DNA from: Sedimenticola hydrogenitrophicus
GTDB lineage: Bacteria > Pseudomonadota > Gammaproteobacteria > Chromatiales > Chromatiaceae
Direction of reading: 5' to 3'
NCBI RefSeq assembly: GCF_025175675.1
Contig: NZ_JANIOA010000021.1
Location: forward strand, 16,601 to 80,600
DNA: 64,000 nt
The position numbers were made by a program, and so were the translations under genes. Below the pieces are notes generated by a model. The model searched no databases and was not told the DNA's origin. It was given only the letters and a program-made list of their open reading frames with translations. Below are positions 46,995-56,720 of this stretch, in pieces (position 1 is the first letter of the stretch; each line of letters starts with the position of its first letter).

Positions 46995-49900
46995 TTATTG
47001 TAATGCTGGAGCCGCAGGCGCCGATTGCACCTGGTTGCGCCCCATCTGCTTGGCCTTGTACAAGGCGATGTCTGCCGCGCGAAGCACGCTCTCCGTACCC
47101 CCTTCCGCGCCGGGCATCACGGTAGCCGTGCCGGCACTCACGGTAACCACCGCTCCCGCCGAGGAGTACGCGTGTACGATCGCCAGATTCTCTACCGCGC
47201 GGCGGACCTTCTCAGCCACCTGGGCCACACCGTTGTGGTCAGTATTGGGCAGGATGAGCATGAACTCCTCTCCACCATAACGGGCAACCAGGTCCGCCGG
47301 CCGCAGCAACTGTTCCCGCACCATTTCAGCCACCACCACCAGGCAGTCGTCGCCGGCCTGGTGACCGTAGTTGTCGTTGAAGGCCTTGAAGTGGTCCACA
47401 TCGAGCATGATGACGGACAGTGGCTCCCTATCCCGCCGCAGACGTGTCCATACCTCAGCCAGGTAGGCATCGCCGCGGCGCCGGTTGGCAACGCCAGTCA
47501 GGCCATCGCGGTCTGCAAGTCCCTGCAGCTCCTGGTTAAGCTGTTCCAGACGGGCGGTCCGTTCTGCCACCTTATCGGCCAGCGTTCGGGAATATTCCTG
47601 CACCTGTTCGTAGAGACGTGCATTTTCGATGGCAACCGAAGCCTGTGCCACCAGGAGACGGATCACCTCCACCCGCTCCGCCGTGAAAACGCCGCTGGCC
47701 AGGTTATTCTCCATGTACAAGGCACCCTCGAAGCGCTCCCGTCGGATGGGCACGCAGAACACCGACATGGACTGGAACTTGAGGACGTATGGATCCTGCG
47801 CAAACTGCCCTTCGCGGGCCGCATGGTGGAGTACCACGGCCTCGTCGCTGTAAAGTACCTGACTGATCAGTGTCACCGGCAGCGGTATCTTCTCACCGTC
47901 TGGAGCCGGCACCAGCGAGTGGCCTGGCAAGCCGTCCGTTGACAAGCCCTCTGCCGGAAGCTTGGCCGCCTCGATGACCAACCGCCCCTCACGCCGGACC
48001 ACCAGACAGCCCCATTGACCGCCGGCGTTTTCCAGCAGGATATTCATGGTGGTCTTGAGCAGTCGGTCCAGGACTATTTCGCCGGAAATCTCCCGGGAGG
48101 CTTTCATGACCGAGGCCAGATCCAGATCACCGGTTTCTCCCCGACTGGCGGAGTCATGCACACCGGCCATCAACTCGTGCAATACAGGGAACTCCTGTTC
48201 CAGCAGGGTTACCTTGCTCTGGGCACCCCAGCGGTCGTAAAGGCGGTGAGCGCCTCGCAGGTAGCCCTCCGCAGATCTTCTCCGGCCAAGGGCCAAAAGA
48301 TGCCGCGCGGCGCGCTCGCAGGCGGTAGCCTCGTCCCGCAGAAAGCCACTTTCCCGTGCCGCGTCGATGGCGGCGTCATAACGTTCCAGTGCCGTCTCGT
48401 AGCGACCACCAAGTCGTTCCAGTTCCGCTTCCATCAGGTACTGGAGGTGGCGAAAATTCGCTTCGCAGTTGTCGGCCCAGCGCGTCATGCGCGCGAGATC
48501 GCGCTCCAGCCGTTCGCGTGTTGCGGCCTGCTCATCCGCCACCATGTGCGGATAGTGGATCGCCCGGGTCAGGAACGCGACGATGTAGAAGCGCGCTAAT
48601 TGCGGCAGCGACATCGCCGATTTAATCAGTGCGTCCTGGGCATGCACATGCTCGAGGGCCCGGTCATAGTCTCCATAGAGCAAACAGATCTCGGCACTGT
48701 AGATGTGGTAGTTGGCAATCCCCGTCATGAACTGACGCTGGCGCATACCCGCCAGGCACTGCGCTTCGTCAAATGCGTCGTCGTTCAGGGTCCACGGCGA
48801 GTCGGTGAGGCCGAGCAGGTTGCGCTGCAGCTGCAGAAACAGGGTGCCGGAATCCAGCGAGTCCTGGTAGGCGCATTCGCGTACGATCTCCAGGTTCTCC
48901 GCATGCAGCCGGTGGGCGGTTTCCAGGTCCAGGGTCGGATCCCAGATCACGCAGTCCTGGGCACTGTAGGCGAGGTAGAGCAGATCTCCCGACTGGTAGC
49001 CCGCCTCGATGCCTTTGCGGAACCAGGGGGTCAGGCTCGTCCAGTGGTTGCTCCAGTGGTGCACGAACATGGCGTATACGTAGACTACTCGCGCCCGCAA
49101 GGTGAGGTCGTCGAGTCGCTCGTTGATTGCCAGCCCGACCTTGCCGTACTGATAGCCCACCGCCGGCTCATCCAGCTCGCCGCACAGCAGCATGCCATAG
49201 GCGGCATAGGCAAAGGCGGACTCGGGGCAATTGCCATGGCGCAGCGAGAGATTGACCGCCTTCAGCACCAGGTAGGGAAACAGCTTGCCGCTACCGGAGA
49301 GAAAGGCGGCGGGAAAGATTTCCATCAGCAGGCGCATGGCGGTCAGGGTGGACGCATCCTTCACCAACGGTGCCGCCACCAGGTCCGAGATATGGCGTTC
49401 GCCAAGATTCTCCTCAACCAACCGTCGTTCCTCGGCAATCTCCGCATCGCCTGGCCGGTCGGTAAGCTCCACACCCAGTAGTGCCAACCCCTGAATGGCC
49501 GAGCGGATGGACTCCTCCATGCGTCCGAGAGTAGCGTACTGGCGGGTGCGGGTGGCCAAGATGTCGCTGCGTTCCAGGTCCGAGTGGACGTGTTCCAGCA
49601 TCACCTCGATCCAGTTTTCCGCCTCCTGGACACGGCCGGTGAGATAGGCGCACTGCTGGGTCTCCGCCGCCAGCGCCGGCATCAGCGCGGGCGTCTCCCG
49701 CCAGGGATCGGCAGGCAACAACTCGACCGCCACCCGCAGATACTTCACCGCCGTCTCGTAGGCCGAAGAGTACCTGGCGCGTATTCCTGCACGCAGATTC
49801 AGTTCGGCCAGGTGCAGCCGCTCGTCGGTGGACTCGATCAGTGTCCGACCTTCGTTAAGATGGCCAACGATATCGATAAGACGTTCGTCCGGTACCTTGT

Positions 49901-52073
49901 CACCGGCGTGCTGCAGCATCAGTCGACCTACGGATAGATGCACTTCATGCAACTGTTTAACGTCAATCAAGGCATAGGCGGCCTGCTGTACGCGGTCGTG
50001 CTGGAATCGGTAGGTCGGGTTGAACGCCAATGTTTCAGCGCTTTCGCCCACCAGACGATAATCACTATGCAGCGGCATCACCGTGTGCTGCTTAAGCGCC
50101 GGCAGCAGCGCCGCCGCCGTCTCGGTGACGGGGTGTTGATAGATCGCGGCAAGCGTATGCAGGTCGAAAGTGCCTCCAATACAGGCGGCCAACTGCAGAA
50201 CCCGCTGGAGCGCAGGCTGCTGCCGCCGCAGGTTCTCCACCATAAACTCGACAACGTCGCTGCTCACGCCGGACCAGCGGGCTGCATCCAGGTCCCACTC
50301 CCATTGCCCGCTGACGGGATCCAGGGCGATTGCACCCTCTTTGTGAAGCTGCCGCATCAGCTCGTTGGTGAAGAACGGGTTGCCCTGGGCCTTGTCATAG
50401 AGCATGTCGCTGAGGGGACGTACCGCGTTCGACTCGCGGCACAACGCGTCGGCCACCAGGTGTGCCACCGAATCCCGGTCCAGCGGACCGAGCGGAAGCT
50501 GGCGGATGTTCTTCCGCACCTGGAGGTCGTCGAGCAGCAGACGCAGGGGGTGCCCGACCCCCACCTCGTTGCTGCGATAGGCGCCGATCAGCAGCAGGTG
50601 ACTCAGTTCCCTGGAGGTTACCAGGCGGCGTAACAGTTCCAGGCTCGGCGCATCGCTCCACTGCAGGTCGTCGAGGAACAGCACCACCGGATGCCCCTCC
50701 CCCGCGAACACACCGAGAAATGCCGTCAGGATAATGTGCAGACGGTTTCGCGCCTCCGCCGGCGGCAGTTCCACCACCGTCGGTTGCCCACCGATAATCA
50801 GCTCCAGCTCCGGTACCAGCTCCACCACCAGTCCCGCGTTGGGGGCCAGCGCATCCAGCAACCGCTGACGCCATTCCGCCAACCGCTCCTCCGCTTCCGC
50901 CAGGAGCTGTTGTACCAGACCACGGAAGGTAGCGGCGAGGGCCGTGTAGGCCTCACCGTGCTGGAATTGGTCGAACTTGCCCTGAACCAGAAAACCCCGT
51001 TCCCGCACCAGAGGCCGGTCCATCTCGTTGACCAGGGCCGATTTTCCCACTCCGGAGTAGCCGTGCACCAGACAGAACTCGGTACGCCCTGCCACCACGG
51101 ATTCGAACAGGCCGAGCAGCTCCTGCAGCTCCCGTTCGCGGCCGTACAGGCTTTGCGGTACCAGGAACTTCTGAATCACATCTTTCTGGCCCAGCTCGAA
51201 AGGCTTGATCGCTTGGCCCGCCGCAACGGCATCGGCACAGTGCGCCAGGTCGTACCGCAACCCATCCGCGCTCTGGTAACGTGCCTCCGGGTTCTTGGCC
51301 AGGAGCTTGAGGACGATGGCCGATAGCGCTTCCGGCACCGCAGGTGAAATTTTGTGGGGTGCCGGCGGCAATCGGCTAATGTGGCTGTGGACCCATTCCA
51401 GCAGGTCATCGGCCTGGAATGGCCGCTGTCCGGTCAGTAACTCGAACAGCAGCACACCAAGGGAGTAATAGTCGGACCGGTAATCCAGATCCCGATTCAT
51501 CCGTCCCGTCTGTTCCGGCGATATGTAAGGCAGTGGTCCTTCGAGGCGCCGGGACATCTGCACCACCTGTCGCTCCTGAGCCAGCTCGGAGGCAATACCG
51601 AAGCCGGCCAGGGCAATGGCGCCGTTGGCAGGATCGATGAGCACTTCCTCCGGGTTCAATGCCTTGTGAATGATATCCTTGGCGTGTATGCAACCCAGGG
51701 TACGGACGAGCTGCAAGGCTATATCGAGCAACTGTGTCAGCGGCAGACCGTGACCGCCCGACTGGTCGAGATGAGCCCTGAGGGAACTTTCGAACAGCTC
51801 ACCGACCAGAGCCAGATTGCCACTACCATGGGGCAGCACGGCATACACCTTGCGCACACCCTCCACCTCCGACAGGCGTTGAGCGATTGTCCCGTCGCGG
51901 CGAATGATGGCCACCTGATGGCGGTTTGGATACTCGGCATCCAGCGTCTCCACCGCCACCGCGACCGGAGCGCCATCGGCCAGGCGACGGGCGCGGTAAA
52001 CCACCCGCAGGCCGATCCGGTACAGAACCGAACCCACCTCGTAACCAGGCAGTTGCAGGGCCGCCGTCTCCAC
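46995..52073 (-). CDS. Multidomain regulator: pseudokinase, AAA/TPR-like signalling module, GAF and GGDEF
   Basis: About 1690 residues. Order: kinase-like domain (to about 280 residues), AAA/STAND ATPase (LVHGYSGVGKSALVNEM, VVLFLDDLQWSDAPSLELL), a long helical-repeat region, GAF (about residues 1300-1480), and GGDEF with YGGEEFMLIL and an RxxD site (RPAD). The kinase part lacks the catalytic residues: AVETL has Glu for the VAIK Lys, IHKALNPEEVLID has Ala for the HRD Asp, and LAGFGIAS has Gly for the DFG Asp. Domain order resembles PknK-like STAND kinases. The cyclase motif is intact. The GTG at 52073 follows the stop of the preceding gene; an in-frame start at 52172 would overlap it by 77 bp. 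Confidence 0.9.
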   Translation of the reverse strand: METAALQLPGYEVGSVLYRIGLRVVYRARRLADGAPVAVAVETLDAEYPNRHQVAIIRRDGTIAQRLSEVEGVRKVYAVLPHGSGNLALVGELFESSLRAHLDQSGGHGLPLTQLLDIALQLVRTLGCIHAKDIIHKALNPEEVLIDPANGAIALAGFGIASELAQERQVVQMSRRLEGPLPYISPEQTGRMNRDLDYRSDYYSLGVLLFELLTGQRPFQADDLLEWVHSHISRLPPAPHKISPAVPEALSAIVLKLLAKNPEARYQSADGLRYDLAHCADAVAAGQAIKPFELGQKDVIQKFLVPQSLYGRERELQELLGLFESVVAGRTEFCLVHGYSGVGKSALVNEMDRPLVRERGFLVQGKFDQFQHGEAYTALAATFRGLVQQLLAEAEERLAEWRQRLLDALAPNAGLVVELVPELELIIGGQPTVVELPPAEARNRLHIILTAFLGVFAGEGHPVVLFLDDLQWSDAPSLELLRRLVTSRELSHLLLIGAYRSNEVGVGHPLRLLLDDLQVRKNIRQLPLGPLDRDSVAHLVADALCRESNAVRPLSDMLYDKAQGNPFFTNELMRQLHKEGAIALDPVSGQWEWDLDAARWSGVSSDVVEFMVENLRRQQPALQRVLQLAACIGGTFDLHTLAAIYQHPVTETAAALLPALKQHTVMPLHSDYRLVGESAETLAFNPTYRFQHDRVQQAAYALIDVKQLHEVHLSVGRLMLQHAGDKVPDERLIDIVGHLNEGRTLIESTDERLHLAELNLRAGIRARYSSAYETAVKYLRVAVELLPADPWRETPALMPALAAETQQCAYLTGRVQEAENWIEVMLEHVHSDLERSDILATRTRQYATLGRMEESIRSAIQGLALLGVELTDRPGDAEIAEERRLVEENLGERHISDLVAAPLVKDASTLTAMRLLMEIFPAAFLSGSGKLFPYLVLKAVNLSLRHGNCPESAFAYAAYGMLLCGELDEPAVGYQYGKVGLAINERLDDLTLRARVVYVYAMFVHHWSNHWTSLTPWFRKGIEAGYQSGDLLYLAYSAQDCVIWDPTLDLETAHRLHAENLEIVRECAYQDSLDSGTLFLQLQRNLLGLTDSPWTLNDDAFDEAQCLAGMRQRQFMTGIANYHIYSAEICLLYGDYDRALEHVHAQDALIKSAMSLPQLARFYIVAFLTRAIHYPHMVADEQAATRERLERDLARMTRWADNCEANFRHLQYLMEAELERLGGRYETALERYDAAIDAARESGFLRDEATACERAARHLLALGRRRSAEGYLRGAHRLYDRWGAQSKVTLLEQEFPVLHELMAGVHDSASRGETGDLDLASVMKASREISGEIVLDRLLKTTMNILLENAGGQWGCLVVRREGRLVIEAAKLPAEGLSTDGLPGHSLVPAPDGEKIPLPVTLISQVLYSDEAVVLHHAAREGQFAQDPYVLKFQSMSVFCVPIRRERFEGALYMENNLASGVFTAERVEVIRLLVAQASVAIENARLYEQVQEYSRTLADKVAERTARLEQLNQELQGLADRDGLTGVANRRRGDAYLAEVWTRLRRDREPLSVIMLDVDHFKAFNDNYGHQAGDDCLVVVAEMVREQLLRPADLVARYGGEEFMLILPNTDHNGVAQVAEKVRRAVENLAIVHAYSSAGAVVTVSAGTATVMPGAEGGTESVLRAADIALYKAKQMGRNQVQSAPAAPALQ

Positions 52074-52095
52074 GCTCTCCCCGGTACCCGACGCT

Positions 52096-52809
52096 TTAGA
52101 CGTCGAACATACGATTGAACGTGGCGAGATAATCCTGGTGCGCCGTATCACGCAAGGGTTCGCCGTGGCCACACAAGGCGTGCTTGAACGTCAACTCCTT
52201 AAGGCGGGCGAAGTCGTCGCCTGCCGGCGAGGCCGCCTGGAACCAGACCGGGCCGAGATTGGCCGGCTTGAAGAAGCCCATATTCTGCATCAACTCGCGC
52301 GAAGAATCAGAGAAATACTCGTCGGGGGTGAGCCAGTTCTGCAACGCGTCGCAGGCTATAAGAATGCCGCCAGCGCGGTCGAGACGCAGAATACCCTCGG
52401 GAATCTGGGTGGTGTGGAATTCGAACACAGAAGCGTCCGAAATCGGTAACGAGTCCGGGGCGAGGGTGCGCGTCGCCTTCAGGCCGGTCTCGTGTTCCAT
52501 CCCGGGCATTGCCCAGTACTCGGCGCCGTAACGATCCACATAAAAGGGATCGTCGCGCCCATGCAAAGAGCCGAGGCGGATCACATCGGTGACTCGGCCG
52601 AGTTGGTCCAGTTCAGCCAACCCCGCTTCGCCCAAACGCACGCTATTAACAATGATCAAACGCTCGCCGTCGCGCACCACGCACATGTTGCGGCTGAATT
52701 TCCAGTCCATTCCCTGGAGAACGGTCTCCATGGCGCCACTGACGAAAAAAATGTCGGGAAAAATCTCTTCAATAGCCCCATGGGACAGTGCCGGGGGAAA
52801 CTGATCCAT
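52096..52809 (-). CDS. Metallo-beta-lactamase-like fold protein
   Basis: A 237-residue soluble protein resembling MBL-fold proteins in the regions RDGERLIIVNSVRLGEAGLAELDQLGRVTDVIRLGSLHGRDDPFYVDRYGAEYWAMPG and GGILIACDALQNWL. The usual HxHxDH metal motif is not visible, so an active zinc site is unlikely. The ATG at 52809 has GAGGAG upstream. It follows the next gene in one transcript and overlaps the leading end of the pseudokinase gene's open frame. Confidence 0.65.
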   Translation of the reverse strand: MDQFPPALSHGAIEEIFPDIFFVSGAMETVLQGMDWKFSRNMCVVRDGERLIIVNSVRLGEAGLAELDQLGRVTDVIRLGSLHGRDDPFYVDRYGAEYWAMPGMEHETGLKATRTLAPDSLPISDASVFEFHTTQIPEGILRLDRAGGILIACDALQNWLTPDEYFSDSSRELMQNMGFFKPANLGPVWFQAASPAGDDFARLKELTFKHALCGHGEPLRDTAHQDYLATFNRMFDV

Positions 52810-52820
52810 CGCTGTACTCC

Positions 52821-53618
52821 TCAATCCTCGTTGTTGTAATTGAATCGGCCGACGTAGCGATACTCTTTAGCATATTCGTTCAGATAGCCATTGAGGTAGT
52901 GCCGTTGGGCCTGGTTGAGGCGTCCATGCTGGATATCATCCATAGATTCGTTGCCGTCGCTGCTGTCCAGCCGTTTGAGATGAAACAGAGTCATATCGCG
53001 CCCACCAAAGAAGCTCTTCAGGTATTCGTGCAGAGGTCGCGCCCCCGACATGTCGAAAACCGCTCCGTAAAGCGCCGTATACAGCGGGTGCTCGGCCAGG
53101 GAGGCGGGATCGAACGCGGGGTAGTCGCCGGACGGCGGCATGAACGGCGGATAATCATCGGGCCGGTGTACGGGATGCGCCATGAGGTTCTGCACGTAGT
53201 CAGCGTCGAGACCGGCACGGCGGGCACCCTCGATGACGATATTGAGATAACGGCGGCTCGGCAGGCAGCCATTGTCGATGAACTCGGGCATGCCGACGTA
53301 GGTGAGCGCGGAAACCCGCTCGCCGCCCGCCTCCACCTCAACGGTAATGCGGTCATAGCCGTGACCATAGGCTTCGACCTCATCCAGGGGCGCGAGGGCT
53401 TCGTTCGGGCAGTCGTAGAGTACACCCAGCACCCGGTCACCGGAGGCTTGGGAACGCTCAATGTTGCCGACCCCACCCTCGTGGCGGAAGAAATGCTGCA
53501 CATTGAAGCGGAGGTGCCATCCGTGCAAGGTCGCGCGACTTGATGCCAACGGTTCAACCCCCTTGGCCCGCAGTGAGGTCAAGTTCATGTTGGAACCGAA
53601 GCCAAAATAGCGAAACAT
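52821..53618 (-). CDS. Gamma-glutamylcyclotransferase-like protein
   Basis: About 265 residues. The N-terminus has the GGCT-fold signature RYFGFGSNMNLTSLRAKG and later GDRVLGVLYDCPNEALAPLDEVEAYGHGYDR, with the usual catalytic Glu region. The second half is an unrelated helical extension. The ATG at 53618 begins MFRYFGFGSN; an open frame extends upstream. It is first in a three-gene operon with the MBL-like and pseudokinase genes. Substrate unknown. Confidence 0.75.
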   Translation of the reverse strand: MFRYFGFGSNMNLTSLRAKGVEPLASSRATLHGWHLRFNVQHFFRHEGGVGNIERSQASGDRVLGVLYDCPNEALAPLDEVEAYGHGYDRITVEVEAGGERVSALTYVGMPEFIDNGCLPSRRYLNIVIEGARRAGLDADYVQNLMAHPVHRPDDYPPFMPPSGDYPAFDPASLAEHPLYTALYGAVFDMSGARPLHEYLKSFFGGRDMTLFHLKRLDSSDGNESMDDIQHGRLNQAQRHYLNGYLNEYAKEYRYVGRFNYNNED

Positions 53619-53789
53619 CTCTATATCAAACACCCTCTTGGGGAAACTCACACGGGTCAGTGCCCCACCCAAGCGGGCTTGGCGGGCTGATGGTACAGCG
53701 ATCATAACAACAGCAGGATCATACGCGAAATATTTGCCTGGGGTCATGCGCAGGGATCGCGCAAGAATAATTCATTAGTACCAGGTGGG

Positions 53790-53935
53790 TTTTCCGCCAG
53801 ATGAAATAGACATGCTGCATGGTTTCCTGGAATGCACCGCCGGTGGAGTCCGGCATGACACCCTTCAGGAGGCCCGCCCCCTGGCCGACTTTGCGGCGAG
53901 GCGCCGCTCCCTGGTTGATTTTTGCAATGACCGGG
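53790..53935. repeat. R3 dispersed repeat, copy 2
   Basis: Contains GGTTTCCTGGAATGCACCGC, GGAGGCCCGCCCCCTGGCCG and GTTGATTTTTGCAATGACCG. It is the inverse of 34701-34845. Otherwise the 53619-54129 gap shows no gene. Confidence 0.7.
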
Positions 53936-54129
53936 GTTACCCAGACCGGAATATTTTATGCGTAGCACCGGGTGAAATACACCCCTTTTGGGTGATTTGA
54001 CCCGGCATCTCCCGGGAATTACAGCGAAGTTGGCCTATGCTTTGTTCATAACCCCCTGATGCTGGGCATCAGGGTATGGCATCGAATATGCACGGACAAT
54101 TAGCAGTTCAACACAGAGGAGACAAGGTT

Positions 54130-54759
54130 ATGTTCAAGACACTCACTCTAGCAATCCCGATATTCCTGCTCTCGACACTAAGCGTACAGGCCGATAACGA
54201 TGGCTATGTGTTCGACAACGGCGAATCCGTGGTACACGATGGTTCAGGTGGTTGTGTGTATACCAGCTTCTGGGATCCCCAGGATGCTATTGCCGGCTGC
54301 GATGCAGTGGTTTCGGAAGCGAAATCCGAGCCGATCGAGTTTGCGGCGGTGGAACCGGCCACGCCCCAACCGCCCATCACCAGACAGGTCACGCTTGATG
54401 CCAAAACCCACTTTGATTTTGATAAGGCGACACTCAAACCTGCAGGTAGAGAGGCACTTGATTCAATCATCGCCAGCCTGGGTAATGTCAATCAGTTGCT
54501 GGAAATAAGTATCGCCGGGCACGCTGACCGAATTGGTGATGCGAGTTATAACCGGCAGTTGGCGCTGGAGCGTGCCATGACCGTCCGGGATTATCTGAGC
54601 CAACGTGGTTCTGTTGATCCCAATCTGCTGAAGGTGGTCAGCATGGGTGAGGATGACCCGCTGGTAAGCTGCGAAGGCCTACGCGGCCAGCCGTTGATCG
54701 ATTGTCTTGAACCCAACCGGCGTGCCGAGGTCACCATCAAGGCGACTGAGGTCGAATAA
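54130..54759 (+). CDS. OmpA-family outer-membrane or periplasmic protein
   Basis: A 209-residue protein with a signal peptide (MFKTLTLAIPIFLLSTLSVQA). It has a short Cys-containing linker (GGCVYTSFWDPQDAIAGC) and a C-terminal peptidoglycan-binding domain: FDFDKATLKPAGREALDSI, ISIAGHADRIGDASYNRQLALERA and NRRAEVTI. It lacks the OmpA beta-barrel, as in MotB- or Pal-like proteins. The ATG at 54130 is preceded by AGGAGACAAGG. Confidence 0.9.
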   Translation: MFKTLTLAIPIFLLSTLSVQADNDGYVFDNGESVVHDGSGGCVYTSFWDPQDAIAGCDAVVSEAKSEPIEFAAVEPATPQPPITRQVTLDAKTHFDFDKATLKPAGREALDSIIASLGNVNQLLEISIAGHADRIGDASYNRQLALERAMTVRDYLSQRGSVDPNLLKVVSMGEDDPLVSCEGLRGQPLIDCLEPNRRAEVTIKATEVE

Positions 54760-54838
54760 TCTCCAACATTTCGACAACCGGTAAATAGGACAAAAAACCG
54801 GGTTAGGGAACTATTGTTGCTGACATTAGAGTTAACTG

Positions 54839-55045
54839 TTCTCTGACCCGAATGGCACTTACTTAAGCCAAGAACCACCGTCTTCCCGGCGCAGGCCGGG
54901 ATCCAGACTGCTTAATGGTGGCGGTATTCCTGGATTCCATCCTCAGGTCCGTAAACGGTGCATCCCTGCACCACTCCTCCGGCCTGCGCCGGAATGACGA
55001 AAATCCTGCAATTCGCCTTAAGTAAGTGCCATTCTTCTCTGACAC
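54839..55045. repeat. R4 MITE-like element, copy 1, with 18-bp perfect inverted repeats
   Basis: The element is 54850-55034 (185 bp). GAATGGCACTTACTTAAG at the left is the exact complement of CTTAAGTAAGTGCCATTC at the right. Flanks TTCTCTGACCC (54839-54849) and TTCTCTGACAC (55035-55045) look like a target duplication of about 11 bp. The ends resemble those of IS4-family-derived elements. Confidence 0.88.
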
Positions 55046-55258
55046 GGTTTTCTAACCCGGTTTTCTAACAGTGCCAGACAGAGCTGCAGGAACAACCGGA
55101 TCAGGGCCACCCATGATACCCCGCCCCGCGGCCTAAAGAATTTCCACCATCCAGCCGATATCGTCTGTGCCGGCCGGCACTTCCACGGACCTCTGTCCCC
55201 CACCGTCTCGGCCCTAACAGACAAAGTACCTCAGGATGGATTCATCGGAGATCCGGAC

Positions 55259-55576
55259 ATGGCGAACGACAACAACCGTATCCTGCTGGAAATCGACAAG
55301 ATTATTCGTGAGCTCAACAGAGAGATCATCAATCCGGCGTTCCAGGAACTGACGGTGGCGGATCTCAGTCCTGTCCTGAAACTGGTAGCGCGGGCGCGGT
55401 CGGCTTATCTCAAGGAGTTGCTGGACATCGCCCACATTGCCGGAGACGGTCTGCCCCCACCCGAACAGGTCAAGCAGCTGCAGCGGCTGCGTCTGACCTT
55501 CGAGGAGCTGGTCAAGGGGTCGCAGGCGATCGAAACCGCTATCCAGCGCGGCTACCTCGACGTCAAACCCCGCTGA
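55259..55576 (+). CDS. Small conserved-type protein of unknown function
   Basis: A 105-residue helical, charged protein (ANDNNRILLEIDKIIRELNREIINPAFQELTVADLSPVLKLVARARSAYLKELLDIAH). It has no signal peptide or motif. There is no strong Shine-Dalgarno (GGAGATCCGGAC before the ATG is a fair match). The 55046-55258 stretch before it has no gene. Function unknown. Confidence 0.6.
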   Translation: MANDNNRILLEIDKIIRELNREIINPAFQELTVADLSPVLKLVARARSAYLKELLDIAHIAGDGLPPPEQVKQLQRLRLTFEELVKGSQAIETAIQRGYLDVKPR

Positions 55577-55723
55577 GTCGCCGGCGACGGCCGCTGATCA
55601 TCGGAGCCGCCCCGGACTCCATTGATGTTGCATTGCGACCGTATGGTGATGGTGGTGATGGAACGCCTGCCTTGGCCGCAGCCCGAGGTGGCCGATCGGC
55701 CCGCTCAGGATTGCGCCGGATCA

Positions 55724-55820
55724 GGAGGTGAAATCCGGCATTGCACCCTGTAGGAGGCCCGCCCCCGGGCCGATTCGCGGCGAGGCGCCGATCCTGCAGG
55801 TCGATTTTTACCATGACGGG
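55724..55820. repeat. R3 dispersed repeat, copy 3
   Basis: Contains GGAGGTGAAATCCGGCATTG, GCACCCTGTAGGAGGCCCGC and GGTCGATTTTTACCATGACG. Same orientation as 53790-53935. It lies just beyond the 3' end of the next gene. Confidence 0.65.
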
Positions 55821-55827
55821 ATACAAC

Positions 55828-56565
55828 TCACGAGCGTACGCCATCAGATGCGCGTACATCTGCAGGTAGTGTCGGGTTGGGTTCGGTACGCATCACCTCC
55901 TGCGCCGTCGCGGTGTAGTTCAGCACGTAGCTACCCGAAACCATTCCCGGTGAAGCCCCATAGCGTTCGAGTGACTGAGGTTTGAGATGGCCGTCGGTCG
56001 CCCTGCGCAGGGCTTCAGCATCGTACCCGGTGGCAAGCAAGAGCCAACTCATGGGCGTGTCCGGGCCACGAATCGATTGCTCGATGGTCATCGGTGGTGG
56101 TGGCACCGGCCGCAGAAGATGGACGCCGGCCATGCCACGACGCGACGCCATGGCCGGCAAGACTTCCCGGACGAGCTGGTCGGACAAGGTTGACTCGGCG
56201 CCTTCGACCGGTGTAAAGCGCACCGAGACCGCTGCGTGGCCAAGACCGAATCCCGAACTCCCCGCGACGGTGCAGAACCCGCGTATCATATCGCGGAAAC
56301 GGCTCATCATTTCGGTGGTCCACGGCGTCGGGTGATTCAAACGTTCCAGGTAATCGGTGGAAGTTGCAATCCCTGTACCGGCTACCTCATACAGCACCAT
56401 ATACTTCGGCGTACAGGATTGCGCCACCCAACGAGTCGCGCGGATAAACCCGGGGATGGAGAGCCTTTCGTGCATATGCTCATAGGTGTGCCAGTCGTCA
56501 TGGTCGGCATAATCACCGACGATGTCGTAGTACAGAACCATCGCTGCATCGCTGCAAAGCGCCAT
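55828..56565 (-). CDS. Dimeric alpha/beta-barrel-like protein of unknown function
   Basis: 245 residues. The first part, YYDIVGDYADHDDWHTYEHMHERLSIPGFIRATRWVAQ, looks like an EthD/DUF4286-type ferredoxin-like half. A similar half follows (AAVSVRFTPVEGAESTLSDQLVREVLPAMASRRGMAGVHLL). The two halves would pair as a dimeric alpha/beta barrel in one chain. Activity unknown. The C-terminal end is close to an R3 repeat. No Shine-Dalgarno could be confirmed. Confidence 0.6.
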   Translation of the reverse strand: MALCSDAAMVLYYDIVGDYADHDDWHTYEHMHERLSIPGFIRATRWVAQSCTPKYMVLYEVAGTGIATSTDYLERLNHPTPWTTEMMSRFRDMIRGFCTVAGSSGFGLGHAAVSVRFTPVEGAESTLSDQLVREVLPAMASRRGMAGVHLLRPVPPPPMTIEQSIRGPDTPMSWLLLATGYDAEALRRATDGHLKPQSLERYGASPGMVSGSYVLNYTATAQEVMRTEPNPTLPADVRASDGVRS

Positions 56566-56720
56566 TTCTTAATGCTCCACAAAAGAACCGACTATTTTTT
56601 CAAAATGGATACACACCTTCCGGAGCACCCGAATTTTCGCCTCGATGGCTGCATAACGGATGTCGGGCTGCCCAGTCAGTCGGGCAATAATAACCGTAAT
56701 AACCGGGTCGGCAAGAATTG

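Noticed and set aside
53744..53968. Small open frame in the gap upstream of the GGCT-like gene
   Set aside because: It is largely repeat R3 read as protein, and similar frames recur in the other R3 copies.
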